64,000 nucleotides of DNA, from positions 1 to 64,000 of the forward strand of contig NZ_JACJSP010000007.1 in NCBI RefSeq assembly GCF_014698235.1. Direction: 5' to 3'. Every line of letters starts with the position of its first letter. Position 1 is the first letter of the stretch. Position numbers and translations under genes: made by a program. Below, in pieces: positions 9,141 to 18,206 of this stretch. Origin of the DNA: Limnothrix sp. FACHB-406. Its GTDB lineage: Bacteria; Cyanobacteriota; Cyanobacteriia; CACIAM-69d. A model generated the notes under the pieces. The model was not told the DNA's origin. It searched no databases and saw only the letters and a program-made list of their open reading frames with translations.

Positions 9141-9884
9141 ATGATGATGAGCACTCATGCGATCGAAATTGACCACTTAAATGCTGCCTATCGCGGCGTG
9201 CAGGCGCTCCTGGATGTGAGTTTGCGCATCCAGCCCGGACGACTGACGGGCGTGGTGGGGCCCAATGGGGCGGGCAAAAGCACCCTGATGAAGGCCATGC
9301 TGGGCCTGGTGCCGATCGCGGCGGGGCGGGTGGTCTATGGCGATCGCCCTTTGCAACAACAGCTCGATCGCGTGGCCTATGTGGCCCAACGATCGCAGGT
9401 GGATTTGGATTACCCGGCCACGGTTTGGGATGTGGTGTTGATGGGGCGAACGCGCAAAACGGGCTGGCTGCGGCCCTTTTCCAACACCAGCCGCCAAGCG
9501 GCCCGGGCGGCCCTGGAGCGGGTGGGCCTGTGGGAATTGCGCGATCGCCCGATCGCTCAGCTATCGGGAGGGCAACAGCAACGGGTGTTTTTGGCACGCT
9601 CGATCGCCCAAGAAGCGGATGTGTTTTGTTTTGATGAACCCTTCGTGGGGGTCGATCGGCGCAATGAAGCCATCTTGTTTGACCTGTTTCGGGAACTGGC
9701 CCAAGACGGCAAGGTGGTGATGGTGGTGAATCATGACTTGGGCGAGTCGATTACCCATTTTGATGATTTGGTGCTGCTCAATCGCCAACTGGTGGCCGCG
9801 GGCGATCGGGCGGCGGTGTTGAATGACCTGAATTTGCAACGGGCCTATGGCAGCCGGGTGAAATTTTTCCAGGAGGCCGCCTAA
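9141..9884 (+). CDS. Metal ABC transporter ATP-binding protein
   Basis: Cytoplasmic ATPase of the Mn/Zn uptake system. It shows Walker A GPNGAGKST, the Q-loop region (AYVAQR), the signature LSGGQQQR, Walker B VFCFDEP and the H-loop NHDLG. Length (about 247 residues) is normal. Three consecutive ATG codons lie at 9141-9149; the frame is open to TTG 9120, and no clear Shine-Dalgarno decides between them. Its stop overlaps the start of the permease gene by one base (TAATG), so the two are translationally coupled. The substrate-binding lipoprotein is encoded in the opposite direction across the shared control region, unlike the single-operon mntCAB layout known from Synechocystis. Confidence 0.92.
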   Translation: MMMSTHAIEIDHLNAAYRGVQALLDVSLRIQPGRLTGVVGPNGAGKSTLMKAMLGLVPIAAGRVVYGDRPLQQQLDRVAYVAQRSQVDLDYPATVWDVVLMGRTRKTGWLRPFSNTSRQAARAALERVGLWELRDRPIAQLSGGQQQRVFLARSIAQEADVFCFDEPFVGVDRRNEAILFDLFRELAQDGKVVMVVNHDLGESITHFDDLVLLNRQLVAAGDRAAVLNDLNLQRAYGSRVKFFQEAA

Positions 9885-10834
9885 TGGACGGGCTGCTGCA
9901 AGCCCTAGCGGAACCGCTGCAATACACCTTTTTTCAGCGATCGTTGGTGGCGGCGGTGGTGGTGGGCCTGCTTTGTGCCTGCACGGGCAGCTATCTTTTG
10001 GTGCAGCGCATGGCCCTGTTGGGCGATGCCATCAGCCATTCTCTGTTGATGGGCTTAGCGATCGCCTTTGCCATGGGTGGCAGCTTGTTCCTAGGGGCCC
10101 TGGTGGCTGGGTTGGTGAGCGCGGCGGCCATTGACTTTATTCGCAATCGATCGCCCCTCAAGGAAGATGCGGCCATGGGCATTGTCCTTTCGGCCTTTTT
10201 CGCCCTCGGGATTGTGCTGATCACCACGATCCAAAAAGACAACAAAATCGATCTCAATCATTTCCTGTTTGGCAACCTCCTGGCGGTGACCAGCGGTGAC
10301 CTGTGGGATACGGGGCTGGCGGCGGCGCTGGTGCTCGGAGCGATCGCCCTTTGCTACAAGGAACTGCACTTTTATACGTTCGATCGCCTCGGGGCCCAAG
10401 CGGCTGGCTTGCCCGTCCGTTGGCTCGATTGGGGGCTGACCACCGCGATCGCGATCACGATCGTGGCCAGCATGAAAGCGGTGGGGGTGGTGTTGGTGTT
10501 GGCCCTGTTGATTACGCCGCCAGCCACAGCCTATTTGCTCGTCCCTCGACTCCACCAAATGATGGGGCTAGGGGCCCTGTTGGGTTGTTGCTCCAGCGTG
10601 GCGGGGCTATATCTCAGTTATTTTTTCAATTTGCCTTCGGGGCCGGCGATCGTGCTGGTGGCTTCCGGGTTCTTTGTGCTGTCGCTGTTGTTTAGCCCGC
10701 GTCAGGGGGTTTTGTTCCAAGGCTGGCGGGCCAAGGCCGCGGGCCACGCCCCGATCGATTCCAGCTCGATCGATTCCAGCTCGATCCATTCCAGCTCGAT
10801 CGACTCAGAATCCACGGACGGAACCGATTCCTAG
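9884..10834 (+). CDS. Metal ABC transporter permease (ABC-3 family)
   Basis: A 316-residue inner-membrane protein with about eight hydrophobic helices. It has the family loop LLGDAISHSLL near the N-terminus and GVVLVLALLITPPATA in the later half. It forms the channel for Mn or Zn import with the upstream ATPase and the divergent lipoprotein. Its ATG overlaps the ATPase stop (TAATG), with an AGGAGG just upstream. The last 25 residues are a hydrophilic tail made of three SSSID/SSSIH-type pentapeptides, encoded by a 15-bp DNA repeat (10757-10801), followed by an acidic end. The tail is not part of the family fold and is probably a recent repeat expansion. Confidence 0.92.
   Translation: MDGLLQALAEPLQYTFFQRSLVAAVVVGLLCACTGSYLLVQRMALLGDAISHSLLMGLAIAFAMGGSLFLGALVAGLVSAAAIDFIRNRSPLKEDAAMGIVLSAFFALGIVLITTIQKDNKIDLNHFLFGNLLAVTSGDLWDTGLAAALVLGAIALCYKELHFYTFDRLGAQAAGLPVRWLDWGLTTAIAITIVASMKAVGVVLVLALLITPPATAYLLVPRLHQMMGLGALLGCCSSVAGLYLSYFFNLPSGPAIVLVASGFFVLSLLFSPRQGVLFQGWRAKAAGHAPIDSSSIDSSSIHSSSIDSESTDGTDS
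10757..10801. repeat. In-frame tandem repeat, 15 bp x 3, at the end of the permease gene
   Basis: Three near-identical copies of GATTCCAGCTCGATC lie in frame and encode the Ser-rich pentapeptide tail. A shorter 10-bp array (AGAAATCAGC-like, three units) follows the stop codon at about 10834-10864. Confidence 0.88.
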
Positions 10835-10875
10835 AAATCAGCAGAAATCAACAGAAATCGGCAAAAATTGGGCGC

Positions 10876-12396
10876 TTAGGGGCCAGGATTCAACAGTCGG
10901 AAATCAAACCCCGTTCCCGATCGATTGCCCTCCCGCACCGTGATCAACACCAGGGGCAATGAGCGATCGCCCGTATTGGCAAAGCGCACGGAAGCGGAAG
11001 ACCCCGCCGCTTGGAAATCTGGCCGATGCAACGCAGCCTTCACAGCCGATCGCGTGGGGTCTTGGGCCTCGTTCAGATCACTGCCGGAAACCGGTTTTTG
11101 GTCGGGTTTTTGAGTAATTTCCTGATTAATTGCTTGAATCAAAGCCTGGGCCGCATCGTAGGCCATCGCCGTTCGCCAATTCACATCCCCACCCCAACGA
11201 CGACGCATGGCCTTGGCAAAATCCAGCGATTGGGGCAAATCCGGATGCCAAGGAATTGCCAGAATCGTGCCCTGCGCACTGGCTCCCAACTTCAACAAGT
11301 CCAGTGAATAAATTGAATCGCCCCCCAACACCGGCAGCCGTCCTTGATTGGCTTCCACGATCGCCAAAGCTGACGGCAGTGTCGAGCGATCGCCCAAAAG
11401 CACTAACCCTTCGCTACCCTGGCTTTGGCGTTCCCCAAACAGCACCAAGCCCTCCGTGTTAAACGATTGGGCCTGACCGATCGCCCGTTGCGCATCGATC
11501 GGCTCGGAACCCATCTCTTGCAACTGCACCTGGCCCTGGCCGTCGGCCATGAACTGTTGCACAAATTCCGTTTTCAGGGATTGGCTATAGGCGCTTTTGG
11601 GGTTGTAAAACACCGAGACCCGCGCCAGTTTCAACTGCTGACGGGCCACCATTGCCAGGGCCTGTCCCGCCTGGCGATCGCTCGGAACCGTTCGCAACAC
11701 CGCATCCCCCAACCCACTGAGGGTCACCGCCGTGCTGGAAGGGGAAATCATCGGCAGCCCAGCCCGTTGATAAACCCCAGCCGCCGCCAGCGAAGTGGTG
11801 GAGCTGAAGTGACCCACCACCCCCAACACCCGAGGATCTGCCGCTAGGGTTTCAGCCACGGCCTTGGCGGTGACCGGGTTGTTGCTGTCGTCCGCAATCA
11901 CCACTCGCAATTGCCAGGCAGGTTTCGGGCCGGATCGCTCCCGATCGCCCTGGTTCCATTGGGCTTGGGCCTGCGCCACTCCCCGCAGCAACTCCTTGGC
12001 CACGTCGGGCAAATTAGCCGCCGGTACAACCACGGCGATCGTCCGTTGCGGAGCCTCCCGCGCCAGCCAATTATTCAAATAAATCAGGGCTTCCGGATCA
12101 TTGGGCCGCTGTTGCAGACTTTTGCGCAACAGGGCGATCGCCTGGATTGGATCTCCAGCTTGCCCCGCCGCGGCCGCCGCCAACTTATCGGGCGAGTCTG
12201 CCAACAAGACCTGCTCACCACTGCTCAAGGACGGGGCCGGCCCCCCTTGGGGATTAGCGGTTGGCGGGGTCTGGCCCTCGTTGCCCAAAAGACCGTTCGA
12301 TCGCACCAACCAATAGCCCCCACCCAACAGGGCCAAGGACATGAACAGAGCCGTAATCAGTAATGGGGCATCTTGGGAGCGACGACTCATGGGCAA
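10876..12396 (-). CDS. ABC transporter substrate-binding protein, branched-chain amino-acid type (periplasmic-binding fold type 1)
   Basis: A 506-residue protein with an N-terminal membrane anchor (LLITALFMSLALLGGGYWLV), a linker and a short TPR-like stretch (about residues 75-110, QAIALLRKSLQQRPNDPEAL). The ligand-binding domain starts near residue 115 (TIAVVVP). The family signature segments GVVGHFSSTTSLAAAGVYQRAGLPMISPSST and RVSVFYNPKSAYSQSLKTEF are clear. Such proteins bind amino acids or similar ligands, or act as sensors. No Liv permease or ATPase genes are adjacent, and the TPR-plus-anchor front end is unlike ordinary secreted binding proteins. Its substrate is unknown. The second Met (12390) is an equally good start. 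Confidence 0.82.
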   Translation of the reverse strand: MPMSRRSQDAPLLITALFMSLALLGGGYWLVRSNGLLGNEGQTPPTANPQGGPAPSLSSGEQVLLADSPDKLAAAAAGQAGDPIQAIALLRKSLQQRPNDPEALIYLNNWLAREAPQRTIAVVVPAANLPDVAKELLRGVAQAQAQWNQGDRERSGPKPAWQLRVVIADDSNNPVTAKAVAETLAADPRVLGVVGHFSSTTSLAAAGVYQRAGLPMISPSSTAVTLSGLGDAVLRTVPSDRQAGQALAMVARQQLKLARVSVFYNPKSAYSQSLKTEFVQQFMADGQGQVQLQEMGSEPIDAQRAIGQAQSFNTEGLVLFGERQSQGSEGLVLLGDRSTLPSALAIVEANQGRLPVLGGDSIYSLDLLKLGASAQGTILAIPWHPDLPQSLDFAKAMRRRWGGDVNWRTAMAYDAAQALIQAINQEITQKPDQKPVSGSDLNEAQDPTRSAVKAALHRPDFQAAGSSASVRFANTGDRSLPLVLITVREGNRSGTGFDFRLLNPGP

Positions 12397-12460
12397 AACC
12401 GCGATGGCTGGATCAAGATGGCTGGATCAATAGGTCACCCCACAGCCCATCAATCAAAAC

Positions 12461-12505
12461 AATGACCCGATCAACAACGACCCGATCAACAATGACCCGA
12501 TCCGG
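12461..12505. repeat. Tandem repeat, 15 bp x 3
   Basis: AATGACCCGATCAAC, AACGACCCGATCAAC and AATGACCCGATCCGG stand end to end in non-coding DNA just upstream of the substrate-binding protein gene. Confidence 0.88.
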
Positions 12506-12644
12506 CAGTCCTTGGTTTTGACCATTTCTGTTTTGCCCCATTGCTGTTGCCAGTCTTCGATCGATAGGTTCGCTCAATCATTCGCGCCAATCGCTCGATC
12601 GGAAAATCTGTGCGATCTGTTTGTCCGATTTGTCGGATTTGTCC

Positions 12645-12687
12645 GATCAAAAACTGGGGCAGGAAGGATGACCCTTTGCCCCAGTTT
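12645..12687 (-). terminator. Intrinsic terminator downstream of pdhA
   Basis: AAACTGGGGC at 12651-12660 pairs with GCCCCAGTTT at 12678-12687 around a 17-base loop. Read on the minus strand, the stem is followed by a run of five T, so it terminates the pdhA transcript about 85 bp after its stop codon. The plus-strand exit has no T-run. Confidence 0.75.
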
Positions 12688-12771
12688 ATGCGGAATTTCG
12701 CGGTTTCTGACGGACGATCGCCTTAGCTTTCGATTAGCCCGTTCATTCGATCTTTGACGGTTCTGGCTAGC

Positions 12772-13806
12772 TTAATCTTCCGCAAAAATGTACTTGTACA
12801 GATCCTTGGGATCCGGTTCAGGGCTGTCGAGGGCAAATTTCACCGCATCGTTCACATGCTCTTGGATCCGGCGATCAATCTCCTTCAGTTCTTCCGCCTT
12901 CACCAATCCTTCACCAAGCAGGTGATCGGCCAGGCGAGTGATCGGATCTCGCTTACCCCAAACTTCCTTTTCTTCCTTCGCCCGCAGTTCATCCGGATCG
13001 GCCAAGGAGTGACCCCGGAAACGATAGGTCAAGGCTTCAATGACCGTGGGGCCTTCGCCAGCGCGGGCCCGGGCGATCGCCTCTTGGGCCACACCGCGCA
13101 CCGCCAACACATCCATCCCGTCCACTTCTACGCCGGGCATCCCGAACGCGGGGCCTTTTTTGTAGATTTCGGGTACCGAGGTGGCCCGTTCGTGGGCCAT
13201 CCCGATCGCCCATTTATTGTTCTCAATGACATAGATCACCGGCAGCTTCCAAAGGGCCGCCATGTTCAAGCATTCAAAGAACTGGCCATTGTTCGCGGCT
13301 CCGTCCCCAAAGAAGCAAACGGTCACCCCGTCGGAACTGGGGTCATTCATGGCTTCTCGTCGATACTTGCTTTGGAAGGCCACGCCCGTCGCCACCGGAA
13401 TTCCTTCCGACACAAAGGCATAGCCCCCCAGCAGGCGGTGCGGCTCCGAGAACAAGTGCATGGAACCACCACGGCCCTTGCTGCAACCCGTCACCTTACC
13501 AAACAGCTCTGACATCACTTCCCGGGCAGGCACACCAGCACTCAGGGCATGAACGTGATCGCGGTAGGTGCTACACACGTAGTCATTGGCATCGCGGCGC
13601 AAAGCCCGAATCACCCCCGTCGAAACGGCTTCTTGGCCGTTGTAGAGGTGAACGAAGCCAAACATTTTGCCGCGATAGTACATCTCGGCGCACTTGTCTT
13701 CAAAAAGGCGACCCAGCACCATGTCTTCGTAGAGCATAAGCCCTTCTTCGCGGGTGACGGTGGCGCGGGTGGTCGGGGTTGCGGGAAGTACGCGTTCTTG
13801 TACCAT
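12772..13806 (-). CDS. pdhA: Pyruvate dehydrogenase E1 component, alpha subunit
   Basis: E1-alpha of the pyruvate dehydrogenase complex decarboxylates pyruvate with thiamine diphosphate and, with E1-beta, passes the acetyl group to E2 lipoate. The ThDP motif runs from [15 protein letters not shown] to YVIENN in the middle of the protein; [13 protein letters not shown] near the start and the phosphorylation-loop region [11 protein letters not shown] near residue 260 are typical. The frame is open from 13899, but cyanobacterial homologues start MVQER, matching ATG 13806 (344 residues); the upstream 31 residues are low in complexity. pdhB is not adjacent, which is usual in cyanobacteria. A strong terminator follows. 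Essential central metabolism linking glycolysis to acetyl-CoA. Confidence 0.95.
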   Translation of the reverse strand: MVQERVLPATPTTRATVTREEGLMLYEDMVLGRLFEDKCAEMYYRGKMFGFVHLYNGQEAVSTGVIRALRRDANDYVCSTYRDHVHALSAGVPAREVMSELFGKVTGCSKGRGGSMHLFSEPHRLLGGYAFVSEGIPVATGVAFQSKYRREAMNDPSSDGVTVCFFGDGAANNGQFFECLNMAALWKLPVIYVIENNKWAIGMAHERATSVPEIYKKGPAFGMPGVEVDGMDVLAVRGVAQEAIARARAGEGPTVIEALTYRFRGHSLADPDELRAKEEKEVWGKRDPITRLADHLLGEGLVKAEELKEIDRRIQEHVNDAVKFALDSPEPDPKDLYKYIFAED

Positions 13807-14105
13807 TTCGCTGGTGCTGGGGTTGCGGGCTGAGTCGGTCAATTCAGAGGGTTCGGATTGCCTGGGCAAGGGTGGCGGCGATCGATTGCGCCATCCCACC
13901 GGTTGCGCGGCTAATTTTTTGGGAAATCCAGTTCAACATAGTACCGGACTTTGGCAGTCCCCGCGCGGTTGGGCGATCGCGGCGCTGGTTGGGCGCGGGG
14001 GCGACGGGTCAGGTTGCCGTTGTGGATGACTACCCCTAGAGATTGCCCAAGCCAAGGTGATTGGTGATTTGCGAGCACCTCAAGAGATGTCTCAGTCTCC
14101 TGCTG

Positions 14106-14357
14106 TTAGTGATGTTGGGCCAACAGTTTTTCAACCTTTGCTTCTTCGACCTTGGCCACCAATTGTTTGACTTCATATTGGTCGCGGGTGGTTTTGGCCA
14201 GCGTCAGGGTTGAGCTGATGGTGAAACCCAAACCCATGGACATGGCAAATTTCATCCAGGTATCGACCGGAAGGTAATAGATGCAAAGGGCTGTCCCCCC
14301 GGTTGAAAACAGGAACGATAGCCAAACTTGGACGATCCAGGCGGTGGTGTGGCGCAT
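14106..14357 (-). CDS. YiaA/YiaB family two-helix membrane protein
   Basis: An 83-residue protein with two membrane helices (WIVQVWLSFLFSTGGTALCIYYL and FAMSMGLGFTISSTLTLA) joined by the LPVDTWMKF turn, then a charged cytoplasmic tail (KTTRDQYEVKQL...KLLAQHH). The pattern matches the YiaAB domain proteins common in cyanobacteria, whose function is unknown. The frame is open up to 14468, but that would overlap the divergent decarboxylase gene and the extra 37 residues are not conserved-looking. ATG 14357 gives the usual family length. Confidence 0.78.
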   Translation of the reverse strand: MRHTTAWIVQVWLSFLFSTGGTALCIYYLPVDTWMKFAMSMGLGFTISSTLTLAKTTRDQYEVKQLVAKVEEAKVEKLLAQHH

Positions 14358-14427
14358 GGTAGAGGGTGTTTTGGGTGGAAGGAATGGCTCTTGAATGAAT
14401 TGATTGTGAAATACAGGATGGGGATGC

Positions 14428-15930
14428 ATGGAATTGGGGGGACAGTTTGCGATCTCAAACGCAATCACGGGTCATCACACGGATCATCACGCTGAGTGTC
14501 AGCAAGCCGCACCCTTGCTCGAAGCGCTGGCCGATCGCGCTGGCCGTCGATCGGGGCGGTTTCATGTGCCGGGTCATAAGGGCCGGGCGATCGACCCGCT
14601 GTTGGCGGATGCTTGGGGCGATTGCTGGGCCTGGGATTTAACAGAACTGGATGGGTTGGATAATTGGGCGGCTCCCCAGGGCGCGATCGCGGCGGCCGAA
14701 GCGTTGGCGGCTGATTGCTTTGGGGCGGGCCTCACTCGATTTTTGGTGAATGGGGCCACAAGCGGACTGGTGGCGGCGATCGGGGCAGTTTGCCAAGATG
14801 GCGACTCGCTGATTGTGGCTCGCAATGCCCATCAATCTGTTTTGGCAGGTTTAATTCTTGCGGGGGCGCGGCCCTGCTGGGTTTGGCCAACGGTCGATCG
14901 GGAATGGCAAATGCCCACGGTGGTGACTCCCGAGGCGATCGCCCAAGCCCTGGCGACCTCTCCCCAAGCGAAGGCGGTGCTGCTGGTGTCACCGACCTAT
15001 CACGGTTGGGTTTCGGATTTGCCCGCGATCGCCCAACTCACTCGATCGCACGGTATTCCTTTAATTGTCGATGCGGCCCACGGGGCCCACTTGGGGCTGC
15101 ATCCGGAACTCCCGATCGCTCCCTTGGCGGCCGGCGCGGATCTGGTGGTGGCTTCGGCTCACAAAACCCTTGGCTCCTTAACCCAATCGGCGCTGCTTCA
15201 TCTACACCCCCAGGCTTTGATCGATCGCGATCGGCTGAATCAAGTGTTGCGATGGGTCACCTCCAGCAGCCCCAGCTACTTGCTGATGGCCAGCTTGGAC
15301 GCGGCTCGGCGGCGGGCGGCGCTGTGGGGTCAAGTTGATTGGGGCCAAACGTTGGTGCGGGTCGATCGGGTGCGATCGCAGTTGGCGGGCGATCGAGCGA
15401 TTCGGGTGCTTTCGGGGCCAAATCTGGATCGATCGCGCTTAACCGTTCACTTGGCTGGCTGGAATGGTTACCAGGCCGATGAAGCGTTAGACCAAGATTG
15501 GGGCATCACCGCCGAACTCAGCAGCCCCCAGCACCTAACCTTTGTTTGGACACCGGCCAACACCGACCAGGAAGCCGATCGCTTGGTGGCGGCTTTGGGG
15601 GCCCTGGCGCGATCGCCCCAAATGGCTCCCGATCGGGGGCTGGATGCCATTGCCGGGTTGCTTGCGCCTCCCAGTCCGGCCCCGCTGACCCCACGCCAGG
15701 CCAGCCAGCGCCCCACCGAGGCGATCGACCTTGACCGGGCGATCGGGCGCATTGCCGCTGAGTGGATCTGTCCCTATCCACCGGGAATTCCCGCAATCGT
15801 GCCTGGGGAAATCATCACTTCCGAGGCGATCGGCCAAATTCAGCAAACCCTGGCCCTCGGCGGCGACTGCACCGGCTGTGCGGACTTCAGCGTTCAACAA
15901 TGTCTTGTCCTCATTTCAGCCGATCGCTAG
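14428..15930 (+). CDS. Orn/Lys/Arg decarboxylase family PLP-dependent enzyme
   Basis: A fold-type I PLP enzyme of 500 residues. Clear marks are RFHVPGHKGRAID near residue 45, DLTELDGLDN, the phosphate-contacting NGATSGLVAAIGA and the PLP-lysine motif SAHKTLGSLTQ with DAAHGAHLG shortly before. The C-terminal part has the small domain found in the family (YPPGIPAIVPGE). Members decarboxylate arginine, lysine or ornithine for polyamine synthesis; the short cyanobacterial type has no assigned substrate here. Length is near the usual 480-500. ATG 14428 overlaps only the rejected N-terminal extension of the neighbouring minus-strand gene. It is divergent from the YiaAB gene. Confidence 0.88.
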   Translation: MELGGQFAISNAITGHHTDHHAECQQAAPLLEALADRAGRRSGRFHVPGHKGRAIDPLLADAWGDCWAWDLTELDGLDNWAAPQGAIAAAEALAADCFGAGLTRFLVNGATSGLVAAIGAVCQDGDSLIVARNAHQSVLAGLILAGARPCWVWPTVDREWQMPTVVTPEAIAQALATSPQAKAVLLVSPTYHGWVSDLPAIAQLTRSHGIPLIVDAAHGAHLGLHPELPIAPLAAGADLVVASAHKTLGSLTQSALLHLHPQALIDRDRLNQVLRWVTSSSPSYLLMASLDAARRRAALWGQVDWGQTLVRVDRVRSQLAGDRAIRVLSGPNLDRSRLTVHLAGWNGYQADEALDQDWGITAELSSPQHLTFVWTPANTDQEADRLVAALGALARSPQMAPDRGLDAIAGLLAPPSPAPLTPRQASQRPTEAIDLDRAIGRIAAEWICPYPPGIPAIVPGEIITSEAIGQIQQTLALGGDCTGCADFSVQQCLVLISADR

Positions 15931-15949
15931 CGATCAGCTCCTTGAAAAG

Positions 15950-15991
15950 TTCCCAAAGAAAAGTTCCCAAGGAAAAATTCCCAAAAAACAA
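15950..15991. repeat. Tandem repeat, 14 bp x 3
   Basis: TTCCCAA-containing units begin at 15950, 15964 and 15978 and differ at a few A/G positions. The core word is shared with the array at 5073-5117. The array abuts the pilA terminator. Confidence 0.8.
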
Positions 15992-16021
15992 GGTGGAGCC
16001 AGCGACAACACTGGCTCCACC
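15992..16021 (-). terminator. Intrinsic terminator of pilA
   Basis: GGTGGAGCCAG (15992-16002) pairs perfectly with CTGGCTCCACC (16011-16021) around an 8-base loop. On the minus strand the stem runs into TTGTTTTTT. It lies 40 bp beyond the pilA stop codon. Confidence 0.88.
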
Positions 16022-16061
16022 CAAGGCTATCCATTTTCGCAATGGACTTCGCTAGCCTTGA

Positions 16062-16550
16062 TTAGTTGCATTCCTTGGTAGAGTCGCTAGCCAACTTGGT
16101 AGCGGCGCTAGCAGATTCATTTTCCTTAGCCGTGATGCACAAGATAGCCTTGGCTTGTTGGTCTTCCAACGTCACCACGCCCTTGAAGCTCTTCAGAGAA
16201 GCTTGCTGCTTTTCAGCAGTGCTGGTTGCTTTCGTTGCATCACCTTCAGTCTTGTACTCGAAGTTATCGGTTTTTTCCTTGATACCAGCGTTCAGGGTCT
16301 TCAGGTCAGTAGCAAACTTACCTTGCTCCACGTAGTAAGCCTGTTGAGCACGGTTGAGCGAACCAACATAGGTGCTACCTTCCGACTGACGAGCCTTAGC
16401 GGCTTGGTTGAGGAAGGAGGGCAGAGCAATTGCTGCCAGAATACCGATGATGATGATTACAACCAGCAGTTCAATCAGGGTGAAGCCTTCTTCGCTGTTG
16501 CGGCGCTGGGCGAGGTGTTGGATCAGCTTGGCTTTGAATTCAGCTTTCAT
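16062..16550 (-). CDS. pilA: Type IV major pilin
   Basis: A 162-residue prepilin. The leader ends in NSEEG followed by FTLIELLVVIIIIGILAAIA; prepilin peptidase would cut after the Gly and methylate the Phe, and the conserved Glu5 is present. The hydrophobic helix forms the pilus core. The globular part has YVGSLNRAQQAYYVEQGKFA, typical of cyanobacterial PilA, and two cysteines (ILCITA and KECN near the end) that can close the D-region disulfide. Pili of this kind support twitching, phototaxis and DNA uptake. A strong terminator follows, so it is probably a single-gene transcript. The pilMNOQ assembly operon is 23 kb away. Confidence 0.95.
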   Translation of the reverse strand: MKAEFKAKLIQHLAQRRNSEEGFTLIELLVVIIIIGILAAIALPSFLNQAAKARQSEGSTYVGSLNRAQQAYYVEQGKFATDLKTLNAGIKEKTDNFEYKTEGDATKATSTAEKQQASLKSFKGVVTLEDQQAKAILCITAKENESASAATKLASDSTKECN

Positions 16551-16859
16551 CTGGGATAGTCTCCTCGAGAGTTGGGGGAGGAAGGTTGGGAAGGTGGGGA
16601 TTTTGTTCCCCTCATGCTTGCAACTTACCCAGGTTACCGGGGATTCATATCAACCGCAGCAGAATTTTTTTGGGGTCAAGGGAAAAAGCCTGAAAACCCT
16701 TGCTAAACAAGCATATTCGAGAGTTAACCCCAAGGAATTTTTAGGTGGCTTTTGGATCAGGATCATGATTTCCGCGATCTTGGCGGGCGGGCGCAGCACC
16801 TGTTCAGCACCATTTTTGGGGATGCCCAAGGGATGCCGTTTGGGGATTTTGGATCGACT
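16551..16859. promoter_or_regulatory. pilA upstream region
   Basis: About 310 bp between pilA and the upstream methyltransferase gene on the same strand. A purine/pyrimidine-rich leader lies close to pilA: the plus strand reads GGGATAGTCTCCTCGAGAG at 16552-16570, giving an AGGAGAC-type Shine-Dalgarno on the minus strand. The rest is the expected pilin promoter; no further gene or repeat was seen. Confidence 0.45.
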
Positions 16860-18206
16860 CTAGGCCTCAGTGGACTCTAGGAAGATGTAGCCGAAGGTTT
16901 CCAGTTCCCGCAAGAAGCTGCAAACCGCTTGGGCGGCACTGGTGCGATCGACTGGTGAGCGATCGACTGGGTTCAGGGGCCGCACCCGCATGAACCGATC
17001 GATCAGTTGCGTAATCGGTTGGGGCCCCGTCAACAGCGGAACCAACACAGGCACTAGGCTGGCACTGGCCGCTGCGATGCCTTCCGGCCGCCGCAAAAAT
17101 TTCGCGAAGTTCAGGGGCTTGAGGTAGCGGCAGGATTCCACGAGGGCGGCTTCAAATTCTGGATTGTTCAGAAGTGGGTGCAGCACCGCTTGGGTGCGAT
17201 CGGGCTGCTGGACCAACTGCTCAACCGTGGGCGACTGCGGCGATTCTGCCATGGTTTTTGGCGTACAGAATATGTCGATCAATCGGTTGCGGCTAACCAA
17301 CAAATCGTGCCAATGCATTTGTTCACGGCAACTGATTTGCGCAAATCGCGATCGCAGTTCCTCGGGAAATTGCTCCAGATCCAGCATGGTTTTCACTGTC
17401 CAATCCTGGGGTTCCACCGGGGCAATGACCTGTAAGTTTGCACCATCAACTAGGTCAAACACCTCCGGCACTGCAAATCCCCGATCGCCGTGGAGCATGA
17501 AATTAAAAGCCAAGATCCGCTCGCGAATATCAGGATTTTCGGTGTCATTGCGATCCCACATTTTCCGCACATCCACATTGCGCGGATTCAGGGACAACAC
17601 AATAGATTCCACCAGGGCCATGGTGGTTTTTTCATCCCGATCGGGTGTAATTGCGCCCACATCACGCAAAAATTCCTGGGCACAAAGCACGGGAATTCGA
17701 GTGTTGAAGCTATGCAGATTCACTCGCAAAATACCCGTTGGTTTCAGCACGCTGGCCATCAACCGCAAACTAGCGAGGGGATCTTCCAACAGGTACAGCA
17801 CCTCATCGCAGTTGATGTAGTCAAATTGCTGATTGAGGCTAGGAAGCTGATCGATATTGAGGGTTAAAAATTTAGCCCGATCGAGCAAATCAAACCGCCG
17901 AAACCGCTCGATCGCCACATCGATCGAAGCCGGAGAAAGATCGATGCCGGTAATGGTTGTTCCCGGGTTCAGATGAGCCAACATCAAACCCTTAAAGCCG
18001 CTGCCGCAACCCACATCCAGAATCTGCATTCCTTCGGAGCTGACCGATCGGCGATCACGGGCATAGAATGCGGTGGCTAAGGAGTGGGCATGAAATTCAT
18101 CGGGCTGACTATCGGGAGCCGTTTCGATCGGTTCGCGAGGGTAAGGCGTTTGGTCAAACTGTCGCTGAATCCAGGCTTCTCGTTCAGCGGAAGATTCAAA
18201 ATTCAT
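16860..18206 (-). CDS. Class I SAM-dependent methyltransferase with C-terminal extension (paralogue A)
   Basis: The N-terminal 50 residues carry QFDQTPYPREP. The Rossmann methyltransferase domain (about 55-200) shows motif I ILDVGCGSGFKGLML, the acidic end of strand 2 TGIDLSPASID and FDYINCDEVLYLL after strand 4. The following 240 residues include RNRLIDIFCTP and a helical end that could be a winged-helix-like or substrate-binding region. It is 448 residues, about twice a minimal methyltransferase. The next gene upstream (18473-19828) encodes a same-length paralogue with identical architecture. Substrate unknown; a small molecule or protein is equally possible. Confidence 0.8.
   Translation of the reverse strand: MNFESSAEREAWIQRQFDQTPYPREPIETAPDSQPDEFHAHSLATAFYARDRRSVSSEGMQILDVGCGSGFKGLMLAHLNPGTTITGIDLSPASIDVAIERFRRFDLLDRAKFLTLNIDQLPSLNQQFDYINCDEVLYLLEDPLASLRLMASVLKPTGILRVNLHSFNTRIPVLCAQEFLRDVGAITPDRDEKTTMALVESIVLSLNPRNVDVRKMWDRNDTENPDIRERILAFNFMLHGDRGFAVPEVFDLVDGANLQVIAPVEPQDWTVKTMLDLEQFPEELRSRFAQISCREQMHWHDLLVSRNRLIDIFCTPKTMAESPQSPTVEQLVQQPDRTQAVLHPLLNNPEFEAALVESCRYLKPLNFAKFLRRPEGIAAASASLVPVLVPLLTGPQPITQLIDRFMRVRPLNPVDRSPVDRTSAAQAVCSFLRELETFGYIFLESTEA

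Larger units (their letters stand above)
12397..12771. other. Interval with tandem repeats and the pdhA terminator
   Basis: No gene is seen. It holds a 14-bp direct duplication (12403-12430), a 15-bp x 3 tandem repeat (12461-12505), a 9-bp run of TTGTCCGAT-like units near 12630, and the hairpin terminator of pdhA (12651-12687). The promoter of the substrate-binding protein gene must lie in the left part. Confidence 0.6.
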
